Source: Rhynchopus euleeides
Lineage: Eukaryota; Euglenozoa; Diplonemea; Diplonemida; Diplonemidae
Assembly: GCA_963210315.1 (NCBI GenBank)
Contig: OY723267.1
Location: 1,302,001-1,366,000, forward strand
Reading direction: 5' to 3'
Length of the DNA: 64,000 nt
Part shown: one piece after another, positions 42,710-53,602 of the stretch
Position numbering within the stretch: the first letter of the stretch is position 1
How the letters are laid out: each line of letters begins with the position of its first letter
Notes under the pieces: model-generated
Seen by the model: only the letters and a program-made list of their open reading frames with translations
What the model was told of the DNA's origin: nothing
Databases searched by the model: none
Position numbers and translations under genes: made by a program

Positions 42710-45700
42710 CGGATGGCTGGGCCAGCTGCAGCCGAGGCTCGGAGGGCAAGGTTGAGCGAGGGGAAGGGGTGGTGGTGGGCCGTGCACAGAAAAGAACCCG
42801 CAGTTGGGGGGAGGGGGTGTTGCGTGAGTCAAATCGCGTGTATTGTGGCAAATGGTGTAAGTTGGGCCCTGCTGCGGCAGGTGTAGGCTGCATGGGGGGT
42901 GCCGCTGTGCACATCAAGGCAAATTCAAGGAGGGGTGGGGGGATGGGGGGAGGGGGGGGGGTGGGGGGGTGGGGTGGGGGATAAGTGACATCATCCGCCG
43001 CCAAACACAACTTCGCTCTATCCCTTTTTTGATCTACTTTTCTCTAAAATACCACCAGTATTTTGTTTTTGCAGCCCTCCCCACCCCCACCTCCACCAGG
43101 AATTAATTCTCTTCTGTTGATGTGTTGCAGGATCACCATGCCAGTGAGGCGAACGCATTTGTCACTGGGAAGGCGATATTCCCACGGTTCTTCAACGCAA
43201 GTAGTCCATTCCCCCACCCCCCCAGCAGACCGACATCCTGATGTACAAGACGCACAGCTAAATCTAGATTTCTTTTGTTTCTGCTTCTGTAGGCAGGCGG
43301 AAGGGGGTGAGGAGGGAGGGGACAAACGAGAGAGAGAGAGAAGGAGAGAGAAAATGGAGAGAAGCAACCCCGTCGAGGCAAAAAAAATGCATTTGCCGCA
43401 AGGAATCACTCCTTCCCCCCCGCTCCCCCCCACCCCCCCCCCTTGGCTTGGCTCGAAAAATCAAGCCACGGCAACACAGGGCTTCCCCATGCTGCCCAGA
43501 GTGGCGAGGCCCCGTCCCTCCCTTCCCTCCCCTCCCCGCCTCTGCCAAACACAATAACACGCACCACCCAAAAGAAACTGTCCTGGAGAACGTCTTGTTT
43601 GCCTCCATCTAAAGAGCAGCTTTCGGGGGCATGTCTACGTCATGAGCTGATGAAGGGACAGGTTTGCCTCGTGGCGGTGGCAATGGGTGCAATGTGGCGG
43701 GGTCAGATGTGATGTAGGAGAGTGGGGTGGTACCTCTTTTTGCTCGGAAAAGTGCAGTAATAAAAAATGCCCGGCTTCCTTAAAAATATATTTAGGCGGC
43801 GAGGGGGCACTCTCGCACTGTCAAGCTTAGCTCTCTTCCCTCCTCTCCAGCAACACAGTTGCCCCCCCAGAGCCACCACCCACCACCCCCTGTCCCCACT
43901 TCCTTGATTTTGTTTGAATTCTAATGAAAAAAACAAGAAGGGTGTGGGATTGGACGGGACGGGAAAGGGGGAAAGGGGGGTCGATTTGAATTGATTGGTT
44001 TTGACAACTGTGATCTTTGTTGGGGGGGGGGGGTGCAGATGTAACTTCGCGGGTGGGGGGAAGGGGTGGGGTGGTGGGTTCAGGAAGTGAGGCATCGCAT
44101 GGCACACTTTAAAATAAAGATCGGGTGGCAACTTTGAACGATTTGAACAATTATTGCCTCGGTGTTTTGTCAGACGCTCCATTCACAGATGAATCTTGCA
44201 CATCCATTGTCTGGGCCGTGAACACACAGATGTTGCAAATATCTGAAATAGGCACAGAAGGCTGAGCAACGAATGGGTTCAGCCCAGACAGACCCTCCCA
44301 AGGCATAGCAGCTTGTCCGACCCCCCAGTCTTCTCTGCAGCAGTGGAGCACACACACCGAGCACCGCTCTGCAGCTCTATGCACGCGACACTGCCGACGC
44401 ACACAAAGTGACCTGTACCCCTTCAGAACTCAGAGTGGGGAGGTCACTCACACACACATATTGCAGTTGTGGCACCAGGTGGGGAGGGTGGGCATGGTCA
44501 CTCTATCGAACATCGACGGCGAAAGGGGCCTTTGTGCAGGGAAAAATATCACTCAAAATAACGGAAAAGGTGGCCCACCTTTTCCGTTACTTTTGATAAT
44601 TATTCCCTGCTTTGTGACCCTGGCAAGGCTATTTTTTTCCAACTTCTGTTAGGACGAGCACAGCCCATGCAGCCCTCAACCCTGCCGACCTGAAGAGCCC
44701 CTCCCTCGGCACGACCAAACTCCATACCCGGCCTGAGACACTGCCAGCCCGTTGCGCAAGGGCTGCATAAAGCGCGGGTGTGGAGGTGGAGGAAAGAAGG
44801 GCACGCATCGGTGCTGAACCATCGCCATGTCAAAGCGCAAGCAGGCATGACGTGTTGGCGCGAAGGGTGGTGAGCGGGTGAAAAATACGGAGCACCGACA
44901 GAACCCAAGGCGAAACCAAGGCGTGGGGGCTGCCTGCCCGTTCGCTTTTCTTCCACACACCAGGAGAGGGAAAAATAGCGCACGTATCGCACACACTTTA
45001 GGTGGGGGGGGGGGGTAGTGAAGTAGAAGTAGTAAAGGGAAACCACAAGGACGGTCTCCCTTTATTCGCTATGCAGGCTGTGTCCGAAATCCAGTGCTAG
45101 ACGTGGGGGAGGGGGGGCAGGCCACGCTTGTACCCCACCCCCACGCACAGCTCCACCAGCCCCAGGGCATGACGCGGGGAATCCACACGAGTTTCTGTGT
45201 GGGGGAAGACCGAGGGTGGGCCACTGTCACCACCAGCAGCAGCACCTCACACCCCGCCCCCACCCCCCCCCCCTCTCCTCCGTACGCTCAACAATTAGCA
45301 GAGATCCGGAGAATATGATGCGTGCTGGTTTGCGGGGGGTGAGTGGGAAAATGTAGACTCTATACAAAAAATGATTGGTAGGTGATGGGGGAGGTTGATG
45401 GGGTGTCGCAAAATATACAACTGTGAGGTGTGTCGGGGGGGGGGGGGGGGGGTTGTGAGGATATTTTTTCTCGTACAGGATCCGTTCGATAGATAAAAAC
45501 TAAATGGGTAAAAGGGGGGAGAGAAAGAGAGAGAGAATCGAAACGGGCGCATTTTTGGGGCAACTCATACTCGTCTGGCTCGCACACAGGAAAAATAAAA
45601 GAGAGGAGACGGCAGGATACTAAGTGTGTAGAGGAAAAAAAGGAATCACTCCCCCCCATGCAATGTCGCGTCCTGCACTTCCGCATGTATTGCCCTACAC

Positions 45701-46197
45701 AAGCGCACTGTGACCCCTTACCTTACCCGCCTCCTGGATCTGGTTCCACTATGGGCCACCCCACCTTGTCCCGTTCTCCCCAGACTGGGTGCGCCAGACG
45801 CGGTGCGAATCCTGTTTTCTTTTCAACAATCTTCAGCATTTTTTTGAGAGTTGTGCTCTCACAATGCAGGAAACTGTGCCCGGCAAATCCTTGCAGAACA
45901 CTGCCACGCGACCGGCGCGTGTGGGTGGTCTTGCTATCGACGAGCTAACAACGCTTAGCAGCCCCCCGGCGAGAGGGTCACATGGAGAGTGTTTGATTGG
46001 CACACATGATTTTCTTTGGCATCGACAATCACCAGGTGCACTTGATCTGTCCCACTGATGGTTCTGAGACAGGGGGGGGAGGAGGGGCAACGGTGTAACC
46101 GCAAGTCGGGGCAATATGAGGGTGGATGGGTGGGGGTTGGGGGGGGGGGGGGCAACAGTGATATGTGATGAAAAGGAAAACATCCCCCCCCCCCCCC
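42710..46197. other. Gene-poor region rich in G and C homopolymers
   Basis: No convincing coding sequence. Many G or C runs of 8-22 bases occur, the longest at about 45429-45451. A 73-bp hAT-type MITE lies at 44537-44609. Minus-strand frames of 100-160 codons are low-complexity. Confidence 0.4.
44537..44609. mobile_element. 73 bp hAT-type palindromic MITE
   Basis: It begins CAGGGAA and ends TTCCCTG and is a palindrome throughout, with a perfect 15-bp core (TAACGGAAAAGGTGG) around a single central C. It is flanked by CTTTGTG direct repeats (44530-44536 and 44610-44616), a 7-bp target duplication. The terminal CAGGG and duplication size fit hAT. Confidence 0.85.
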
Positions 46198-47350
46198 GTA
46201 GGGGGGGTCAAATGCCACCCTTTTACGTGGACAAACACGATTTTTCAAAAAACCGGCGCAGAGGCCCCAAAGCCCCCGTAAACCCTCCAAACCCCCCCAG
46301 ATCGGTCCGGAAACCCATCGAACCCCACTTTTCCACCATTCCGGGCACCTCAGGTGCCCGAATTGGGGTACCTAATTTTTGTGCCACCGTTTGGTACCGT
46401 ACAGTGCCACTGTGTGGGAGGTTGGAAAAGAAAATGCCCCAACACACCACATCTGAGGGTTGCAATGCATGTTGCTTGCCAACCACGTCATCCGGTGGGT
46501 GTCAGGCGCTATGTAGGTGGCATTAGCCAGGTCTTCGATGTGTTCTGGCTTGTATATATACCTCCCTGCCACCATGCACCGGGAGGCTGCCTGTAGGTAC
46601 GGAACAGTCCAGATGGTCGTGTGATTCCTGTGCAGCAGTGCTCCACAACCGGGATGTGTTGACAACGACTGTTGCAACACGAGCTGTACATTCCGGGAAC
46701 ACATGAAGTGCGCTGTCGTGGTACCCATTGTGCCAGAATTGGTAGTTGCTGCGGTCTACTTTGCCTGGCCCAAGAGCACTGGTACTGAACGGTGCAATAT
46801 GCGTGGCGAGGTGAATACAACGGAAGCGCGCAAAGTCAATACAGCTCTCGGATGGCGGGTGGTGGTGCCACTAGTGTGTGACGTTCACTCGAGGATACAA
46901 CGCATCACAATGAATCAGCAACCGTGGACCGAGTACAATACGCTCTCTGTGGCTGGTGTGGGGGACAAAGGCAGTGCCTGTGCCGCAGGCAGGGAGGTAT
47001 ATATACAAGCCAGAACACATCGAAGACCTGGCTAATGCCACCTACATAGCGCCTGACACCCACCGGATGACGTGGTTGGCAAGCAACATGCATTGCAACC
47101 CTCAGATGTGGTGTGTTGGGGCATTTTCTTTTCCAACCTCCCACACAGTGGCACTGTACGGTACCAAACGGTGGCACAAAATTTAGGTACCCCAATTCGG
47201 GCACCTGAGGTGCCCGGAATGGTGGAAAAGTGGGGTTCGATGGGTTTCCGGACCGATCTGGGGGGGTTTGGAGGGTTTACGGGGGCTTTGGGGCCTCTGC
47301 GCCGGTTTTTTGAAAAATCGTGTTTGTCACCCCCATTTGACCCCCCCTAC
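46198..47350. mobile_element. 1.15 kb foldback element with 370 bp inverted arms in poly-C
   Basis: Arms 46198-46570 and 46988-47350 are nearly identical inverted copies, differing mainly by a small indel next to the outer end. They enclose a loop of about 417 bp. The termini read GTAGGGGGGGTCAAATG and its complement. C runs lie outside both ends on the same strand, so the element sits inside a C homopolymer. No transposase. Confidence 0.9.
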
Positions 47351-47947
47351 CCCCCCCCCCCCCCGCCCCTCGTCGAAAAAAACAGCAAAAATTGAAGCAG
47401 AATGGGGGGGGGGGGTGTGAGGGGCTAGGCTTTGGGCATACACTACGAGGCTCAGCTTGTCCTTCCCCCCCTCTCTCTCTCGTATCTAATACAATCTACA
47501 GGGGAATAGCCGCCTCCCAACAGCCTCGGTAACAGGTATGTGTGCGACCTGGGGTCGCCAAAAAAAGGACTCGTCTGCCTCCAAGACAGACAGGGAATAA
47601 ATCAAAATAATGTGGGCAGGCCTGTCGCTAACTTTTCGATTTTGGAGATTTGGTGGGTTGACGCTCCTGTTTTGGGGGGGGATCAGGGGGGAAAACACTA
47701 GGGGTCAATTTTTCTCGCGCGCGCTTCGCGCGCGCTCGTGTTGTTGCCAATTTTTCCCATCGGTGGACCACTAGGTGGGCACGGTGTGAGGCGCTGGGTT
47801 CCTTCCGTGGTTCCTCTCCCGCTCGCGCCGTCGGGTGCCGGAGGAAACCAAAAAATGGCTTTCGGGACCATGATTTCGACGCTGCCCCCTGATATGCCAC
47901 GGCCGTCAAAGCGCAAGGACTTGGTTACTAGACGGGCACGCGAGATA

Positions 47948-48009
47948 GGGGGGCTGGGGGGCAGAGCCCCCCAGCCGCCGGAGGCCACGGTAGTGAACAT
48001 CTGTTCATT
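47948..48009 (+). repeat. GC-hairpin repeat, copy 1
   Basis: A GGGGCAGAGCCCC-type stem-loop is followed by GCCGCCGGAGGCCACGGTAG and ATCTGTTC. Further copies are at 48122-48182 (same orientation) and 50843-50905 (inverted). Confidence 0.8.
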
Positions 48010-48121
48010 GTGGGCGTACAGATTCTGTGTGAGTTGGCTGTGTCCCCCTGAGGCGACTGGAGTGGTTGGATTCCCTGACCCGGTGGGAATCGAATGACTT
48101 GAGTACGAGACACACGCCACA

Positions 48122-48430
48122 GGGGGGTCTGGGGGGCGGAGCCCCCCAGCCGCCGGAGGCCACGGTAGTGATCATCTGTTCCTGCAAAACCATACTCTCT
48201 TCGACGTCGACCCAGTGAAAGTGGGTTGACGCTTGGTCGACGCTTGGTGAGCGTCGACCCAGTGTAATAAATGGGTTGACGCTTGGTCCAGGCTTGAATG
48301 GCAACCCAGTTCCACTGGGTCGACGCTCCAAGCCTCGACCAAGCGTGAACCCAGTCCACTGGGTCGACGCTGGGTCGACGCTTTTTTATGGGGGGGGAAA
48401 CCCAAAATCACTGGGTCGACGGTCGACGCT
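48122..48430 (+). repeat. GC-hairpin repeat copy 2 and GGGTCGACGC cluster
   Basis: The hairpin block (48122-48182) is followed by about 240 bp in which GGGTCGACGC, GGGTTGACGCTTGG and their complements (GCGTCGACCCAGT) recur about ten times in both orientations around ACTGGGT. It resembles a subterminal binding-site cluster or a degenerate satellite. Confidence 0.75.
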
Positions 48431-49947
48431 TAGCGACATGCCTGTAATGTGGGGGGGGGGGTAGGGGGGGGGGGTATGCAAAGAGTGGCTGTGTTAGTTT
48501 TTGTTTGTTTGATTCTTCTCCAAAATATAACAAGCACGGGTGTGTGTTGCGTGTGTGCGTATGTTGGGGGGAGGGGGGGAAAGCCCAGTTTGACCACTCC
48601 CGCCACTACACCGTGACAGGAGAAGGGGCAACACGGCGTCAATACACAAAGACCCCCCCACCCATTATCAGGCAGTAGCGTGATGGTCACACGGGAGGCG
48701 CGGGGATAAGCCTCGTTGTTTGCAGGGTTCACGCGAGCGGGAGCGGTGGGTGGGTGGGGATGGGGGGGGGGTAAGGAAAGGTCGTCTTTCAAAGGTGTGA
48801 AATAGTTGATTGTTAGGGGAGATGGTGGTGGTGGGGAGGGGGGGGGGATCAGTTCATGTTTGTCGCAGGAGCGAGGGGAGCGGATGGGGGTAGAGGGGGG
48901 GGGGGGGGCTAAAAACGAGCAGGTCCCAATACAATAAGAAAACATACACTTTTTTTTCCTTATCTTCCAAAAGGGGCTCTCCTCGCAACTGGGAAGTCGC
49001 TAGGAGGGCAACAACTGTGGCCGCTTGAAATCGCTCCCCACCTTGCATGCATCGTTTGCTTGGGCAAAACGACACGCGTAAAAGTGACATGATCGCGTGG
49101 AGATACGACACAGCCCACAGGGCTCAGCGAGTGGCTGTGGCAGAAGTCGGGGGTGGGGAGGTAGGTGATCTGTTTAACCAGGAGAGAGAGAGGGGGTGTG
49201 GGGGGTGGGGCGAGGGGCGCGCAAATGAACTTCACCTTCATTCAGCACAAACCTTGTGATTCTGAAGGAAATTCCTCACACACAGTGATGGGACATCATG
49301 CGCTGGGTCTTTTGAATCTGTCAAAAAAGATATCCCCATCTGCCGGAATGTGTTGTTTCTTTTCGTTGGAACACAGACCCGACCCGACCCTACCCTTTGC
49401 ATGCATTACCCCGTCTGATGAAGCGGTGCGAGCGGAGGGGTGCAAGGGGGTCGCAGGATCCAGCAGAAAACACAACACAAACCGCAGAAAAGCCCCCTCC
49501 CCCCCCCCCCCCAGTTGGCTACGCCGAGCTGAAGACACCGTCTCACCCTATGATGACGATACATCACGCAGGCACATCACACGATAGGGGTTTCTTGCGG
49601 ATTCCTTCCCGTTTTGCCGTGCTGGTGAGCACCACGTGGTGGCGGGGCAGCGCCAACACGCCTCCCCTGTTCACTGTGATAGTATTCCCGACGAAACGTT
49701 TCCCCCCCCCCCTCAAAAAGCTTGCCTTGCAACAGCCCCCGCCCCGCCTTATTACCCCATTGGGCGACACAGAGAAAGGCGCTGCGGGCATGGCAGCAGG
49801 GAAGCCTAAGGAAGCAACAAGCCTTGCACACTGGGTGACCGGTAAACCCGGTGCGTAAGAACGGCAATTTGGAATCATCCACCTGGAAAGAAGGCGAGGG
49901 GATGTGGGGTGTGGGGGAGGGGTGGGGGCGTGGTTGGGCATCGGAAG
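48431..49947. other. Region with no gene seen
   Basis: It is rich in G runs (48449-48475, 48894-48908) and C runs (49498-49512). The plus-strand frames of about 150 codons near 49397 are Pro/Ser-rich and cross poly-C, so I did not accept them. Confidence 0.4.
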
Positions 49948-51139
49948 CAGGGGATAAGATAGGTCTGGTTTTCCGGTTTTCAAAACCAGGGTTTCCCGGT
50001 TCCCGGTTTTCTGGAAAAAAAAAAGGTCGATCTCATTTTTGGCGGTTTTTTTTGTGACTTTGGGACAGTAAAACAGTCAGAAAAAACGCCATAAAAAAAT
50101 AGAAAGTGACCCCATCGTGATCCGCACAGAGCTCAAATAGTCCAAAGAAGGCAGAGAAGCGGAGAAGAAAAAATGGACCTAGCGGGTGGCCCGGTGGGGC
50201 CCGGTGGGTGGTGATGCCCTCGTCATGCAGGCCTCTTCTGTTTTGAAGGTGCACACATGGTGGACTCCAGCCACCCTAGCGAGTGTCTAAGAGGGAGTCT
50301 AAGACTGCAGTCTGTACTGGAGACGGGAGTCTATTTTCCAGCTAATTTACGACTCCCGCTAGTTGAGACTCATGGGAGACACACGGTGTACTCCAGCGGA
50401 GGTAGGGTAACCTCCGCTGGAGTTCACCGTGTCGTCTGCCTCTGTGCAGCGTCACTCGGTGCCATCGAATACATGGCGACAGCCCACCAACTCGAGACAG
50501 ATCTGCTTGTCTGGAGGGCTGAGACGAGAACACGAACGACTTTCAAGCAATCTTGAAGGTCGCCAAGCCTATTGGGGGCAACTAACAGATGAGATTTGTT
50601 TGTTGCCTGTCGTCACAGCTAGGTGCCCATTTCCTCGATAACGGAATGTGTGCAGAGATCTCGTGGACCCTTTGGCCATTCTGTCGTGCACCCACTCCAC
50701 CCACAACGCACACCTGTCACGAGTGGTCGCTCCCCCGTCCTCCTCCACCCTGAAGGTTGAACCCTCAAGGACCAGTGATCTCCTGCTGGCCGGGCTGCGA
50801 TACAGCGAAGCCTTCCTACTTACAAGCGAATCCAGACTGTAGGGAACAGATGATCACTACCGTGGCCTCCGGCGGCTGGGGGGCTCCGCCCCCCAGACCC
50901 CCCTGCGTAAAAAAATTGCACCAGACCGGTTTTTTGGCCGAGAGTCCAAACTTTCAAAGCAGCTGCTGCGCCTGCCCCACCAAGCAGCCTCAGTACGACA
51001 GGACGCGCGCAGGCACCGGGCCCTCTCAGATTCTGGGAGGGTTTGCGCGGGTCGCGCGCGCCGAAGGCGCGCGCGAAAAATTTTCAAAACCAGAAAAACC
51101 GGAAAACGGCGCCAGAAAAAAAGTCTATCTTATACCCTG
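49948..51139. mobile_element. 1.19 kb hAT non-autonomous element with 8-bp TSD
   Basis: The ends CAGGGGATAAGATAG and CTATCTTATACCCTG are inverted, and both sides are flanked by ATCGGAAG (49940-49947 and 51140-51147). This is the classic hAT signature. The interior has no transposase. It includes a hairpin (50385-50431), a GC-hairpin repeat (50843-50905) and a GCGCGCGCC-type palindrome near 51053-51074. Confidence 0.93.
50385..50431. repeat. Strong hairpin within the hAT element
   Basis: ACACGGTGTACTCCAGCGG pairs with CCGCTGGAGTTCACCGTGT around a short loop (AGGGTA flanked by AGGT/ACCT), giving arms of about 22 bp with one mismatch. Confidence 0.85.
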
Positions 51140-51176
51140 ATCGGAAGGGTCATCGTGAAAAAAAATAAGTCTTTGT

Positions 51177-51284
51177 GGGGGTCTTCGCTGGTCGACAAAC
51201 TTCGACAAACTTCGTCAGTTTTCAGCCAATTCAACAGGAAATGCACCAAAATGCACTGACGATCACCCCGTAGCGAAGACCCCC
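51177..51284. mobile_element. 108 bp MITE, copy 2
   Basis: It appears identical in sequence and orientation to 17546-17653, here flanked by TGT direct repeats (51174-51176 and 51285-51287). The 13-bp terminal inverted repeat is GGGGGTCTTCGCT. Confidence 0.92.
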
Positions 51285-51577
51285 TGTGGGAGAGTTACCC
51301 ATATGGGTTGGGGTGTGGAAAACCCCGTACGCTTCGCCGCAGAATTCCCCCCCACCAGGTGAGGGGGTCTTCTGCACCCATATATTAACGTGCCGGTGGT
51401 GAAATGCTGTGGGTCAAGACTCGCTGCTGTAGGGTTCGTCCCTAAAAGCTGTTCATCCCACGCTCTGATTTGTGTTGTCGCTGCGGCAGCCAAAAGCTGC
51501 CGTGCAGAGAGAGGAGATCCAGCACTCCGCCTGACACTTTGTTCCATTCTTTGATTTTTCACACCCAGTCATGGTTG

Positions 51578-53077
51578 CATAGCGGCCGTTTTAAAAAATC
51601 CCTTGTATTTTGTGGACTTGCAAAAACGGCCGCTGATTTTCAGCATTTTAAAAAACGGCCGTTTTTTTTACCTGGGAATTTTGTATGGGGCGTGGGTCAG
51701 CAGGCGAGATCCCACCACCAGGAGTGCCTCCCCACTGCAAGGGATACCCTGCAGCAAGCATTGTGAGCGCGCCTTCAAGTATGATGCGAAGAGTTCAGAC
51801 TTCGTGGACCACTTTGACGGACCGCGCCATATCAAGAAGAAGAACGCAGCGTTGAAAGTGCAGAGCCAGGGAAACAGCTGGCGCTGTTGGAGTGCGATAC
51901 CCTCAGTGGCAGGCTTGCAACTTCGGATCGCCCGGGGTGCGTTGTTCACCGGATCACCGGATCACCGGCTGGCATGGTGCATGATGCTGTCAAGAAGTGT
52001 GTCCCGAGGAGGGGCTGAACCTGGTTGCGGCCAATCTAGGCACGTGTGTCGTGGATGACCGTGCAGGCAGAGGTGGGTGTCGCTCACTGGCATCAGGGCT
52101 CTTCCGACAGAGCTTTCCCTTGATATCGGCGACAGCACCCCGGATGAGAAGGACACCGCCTTCGCTGATTTCTTCCCGAAGGCACGGGCAATCATCCCGG
52201 GCAATATGCAGCACCAGCTGGATGGGTTCACGACCGCACTGGCGCTGAAGGATGTGCTGTGCCACATCTCTGATGCAGCTGAGAGGGAGAAGCAGGCGAG
52301 CAAGACGGCACCACCAGCTGTGCGATCCCGCTTCTCTCCGACACACGCTCATTGCACCGCTTGAGTGGATCTGCACCTTGCACCACGTCCCCGGGCATTT
52401 ATACAATCTTCCTGGCCCGTGAGCTGCGGGACAGCGGCCCTGCTACGTGTGCGGCGCTTCTGCGGTTGGCAGAGATGCCCACGAAATCGCTGGGCTGGAG
52501 TCCCACCTGCAGGCCGCCGTCCGCCTGACGGCACCCCTCGCATCGCTGCTCCAGAAGTACTGCGACGCGCAGCTGGGTGTGCCCAACGGCGTGCCCCTGT
52601 CGACGCAGTGCACACCGACATTGAGTCGTAGGGGTGTCAGAACTCCGGTGCCACGTCCCCTCTGTTTCGGGGAGGTCACGAGCAGGGCCTGGGTGATCTA
52701 CGACAAGGCCATCACGTTCCGAGGGTGTGTTGGATTTCTGGGACAACCCGGGGCGAACCGGGCTGCTACACTCCTCTCTGCTCTCGGGTGTCTGCTGCTT
52801 GTCGAGTGACAGGCAGGGCGGAAGCCATTTTTCTTTGTGCAGTCGAGAGAGAATTGCAGTGCCCAATGTCATGTGTAGGCAACAGGGAGTTGTCAAGTGT
52901 GTTTCCTCAGCTCGGTACGGTAAGCAGGAGGCGAATCTCCAAAGGAAAATAGGAGGGGGAAAAAAACGGCCGTTTTTTCGCCAACAAAACATGAAAACGG
53001 CCGTTTTTATATTTCGGTAGCGGGAACTGAGGTAGTGAATTCTCAGAAAAACCACTCCCTCCATGACGGCCGTTATG
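51578..53077 (+). mobile_element. Decayed 1.5 kb element bounded by CGGCCGTTTT repeats
   Basis: The left end has three CGGCCG palindromes in AT-rich context (51581-51670); the right end has similar ones (52965-53010) and finishes CGGCCGTTATG, roughly inverse to CATAGCGGCCG at the left. In between, broken plus-strand frames include a zinc-finger-like stretch near 51745-51850 (C-x3-C, then HF-x4-H followed by Lys) of the kind found in transposases. Further short fragments (to about 52800) lie in shifting frames. I infer a dead DNA transposon; no clear target duplication. Confidence 0.5.
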
Positions 53078-53602
53078 ACACTATGCCCAGTGATTTTTTA
53101 ATCGAATCATTCACGCAGGTTCCTTCTTAGATATTTTTTTCCTTCGCTGTGTTCCTCGTTCACACTATTGTTTTAAGCAGGCCACCTCCCTGGACTCTTT
53201 GTGATAGCAAAAGGCGCAAACCACAATAGTGGCAACTGCATCAGCCCAATGATGTCCCTGAGGCGGCCTGTATCCGCAGGATCGGGGCGAGGTTTTGCAT
53301 AACCCCCTATCGTTCGTTACATCAACACACCCACTGCAGGCCTGTGGCCCCCCTTCATCCGCCACACAGGCTTTAATGTGGCTTCTACCTTTCGGGGAGT
53401 GAAGCTTACACAGGACAGGCTGTACGCTCCCCCATCCCCAGAAAATCGTTCAAATGTCAACGGCGGGAGCTATCTGCACGCAGGACAGACTTTGCCTCAT
53501 GCATTGGGGGGTGGCATTGTTCCAGATCCTTTGAAGGCGGGGGTGGGAAGGAGGGAGGGGGGGGGGGCAGTGATGTAGAAGCAAGGCACAGAAACGACCT
53601 CC
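53078..53602. other. Spacer, no gene seen
   Basis: Ordinary mixed sequence between two elements. Short frames only. A G run is at about 53559-53568. Confidence 0.4.

Noticed and set aside
48185..48430. CRISPR-like array of GGGTCGACGC repeats
   Set aside because: Repeats are short, irregularly spaced, in both orientations and have no uniform spacers; the genome is eukaryotic.
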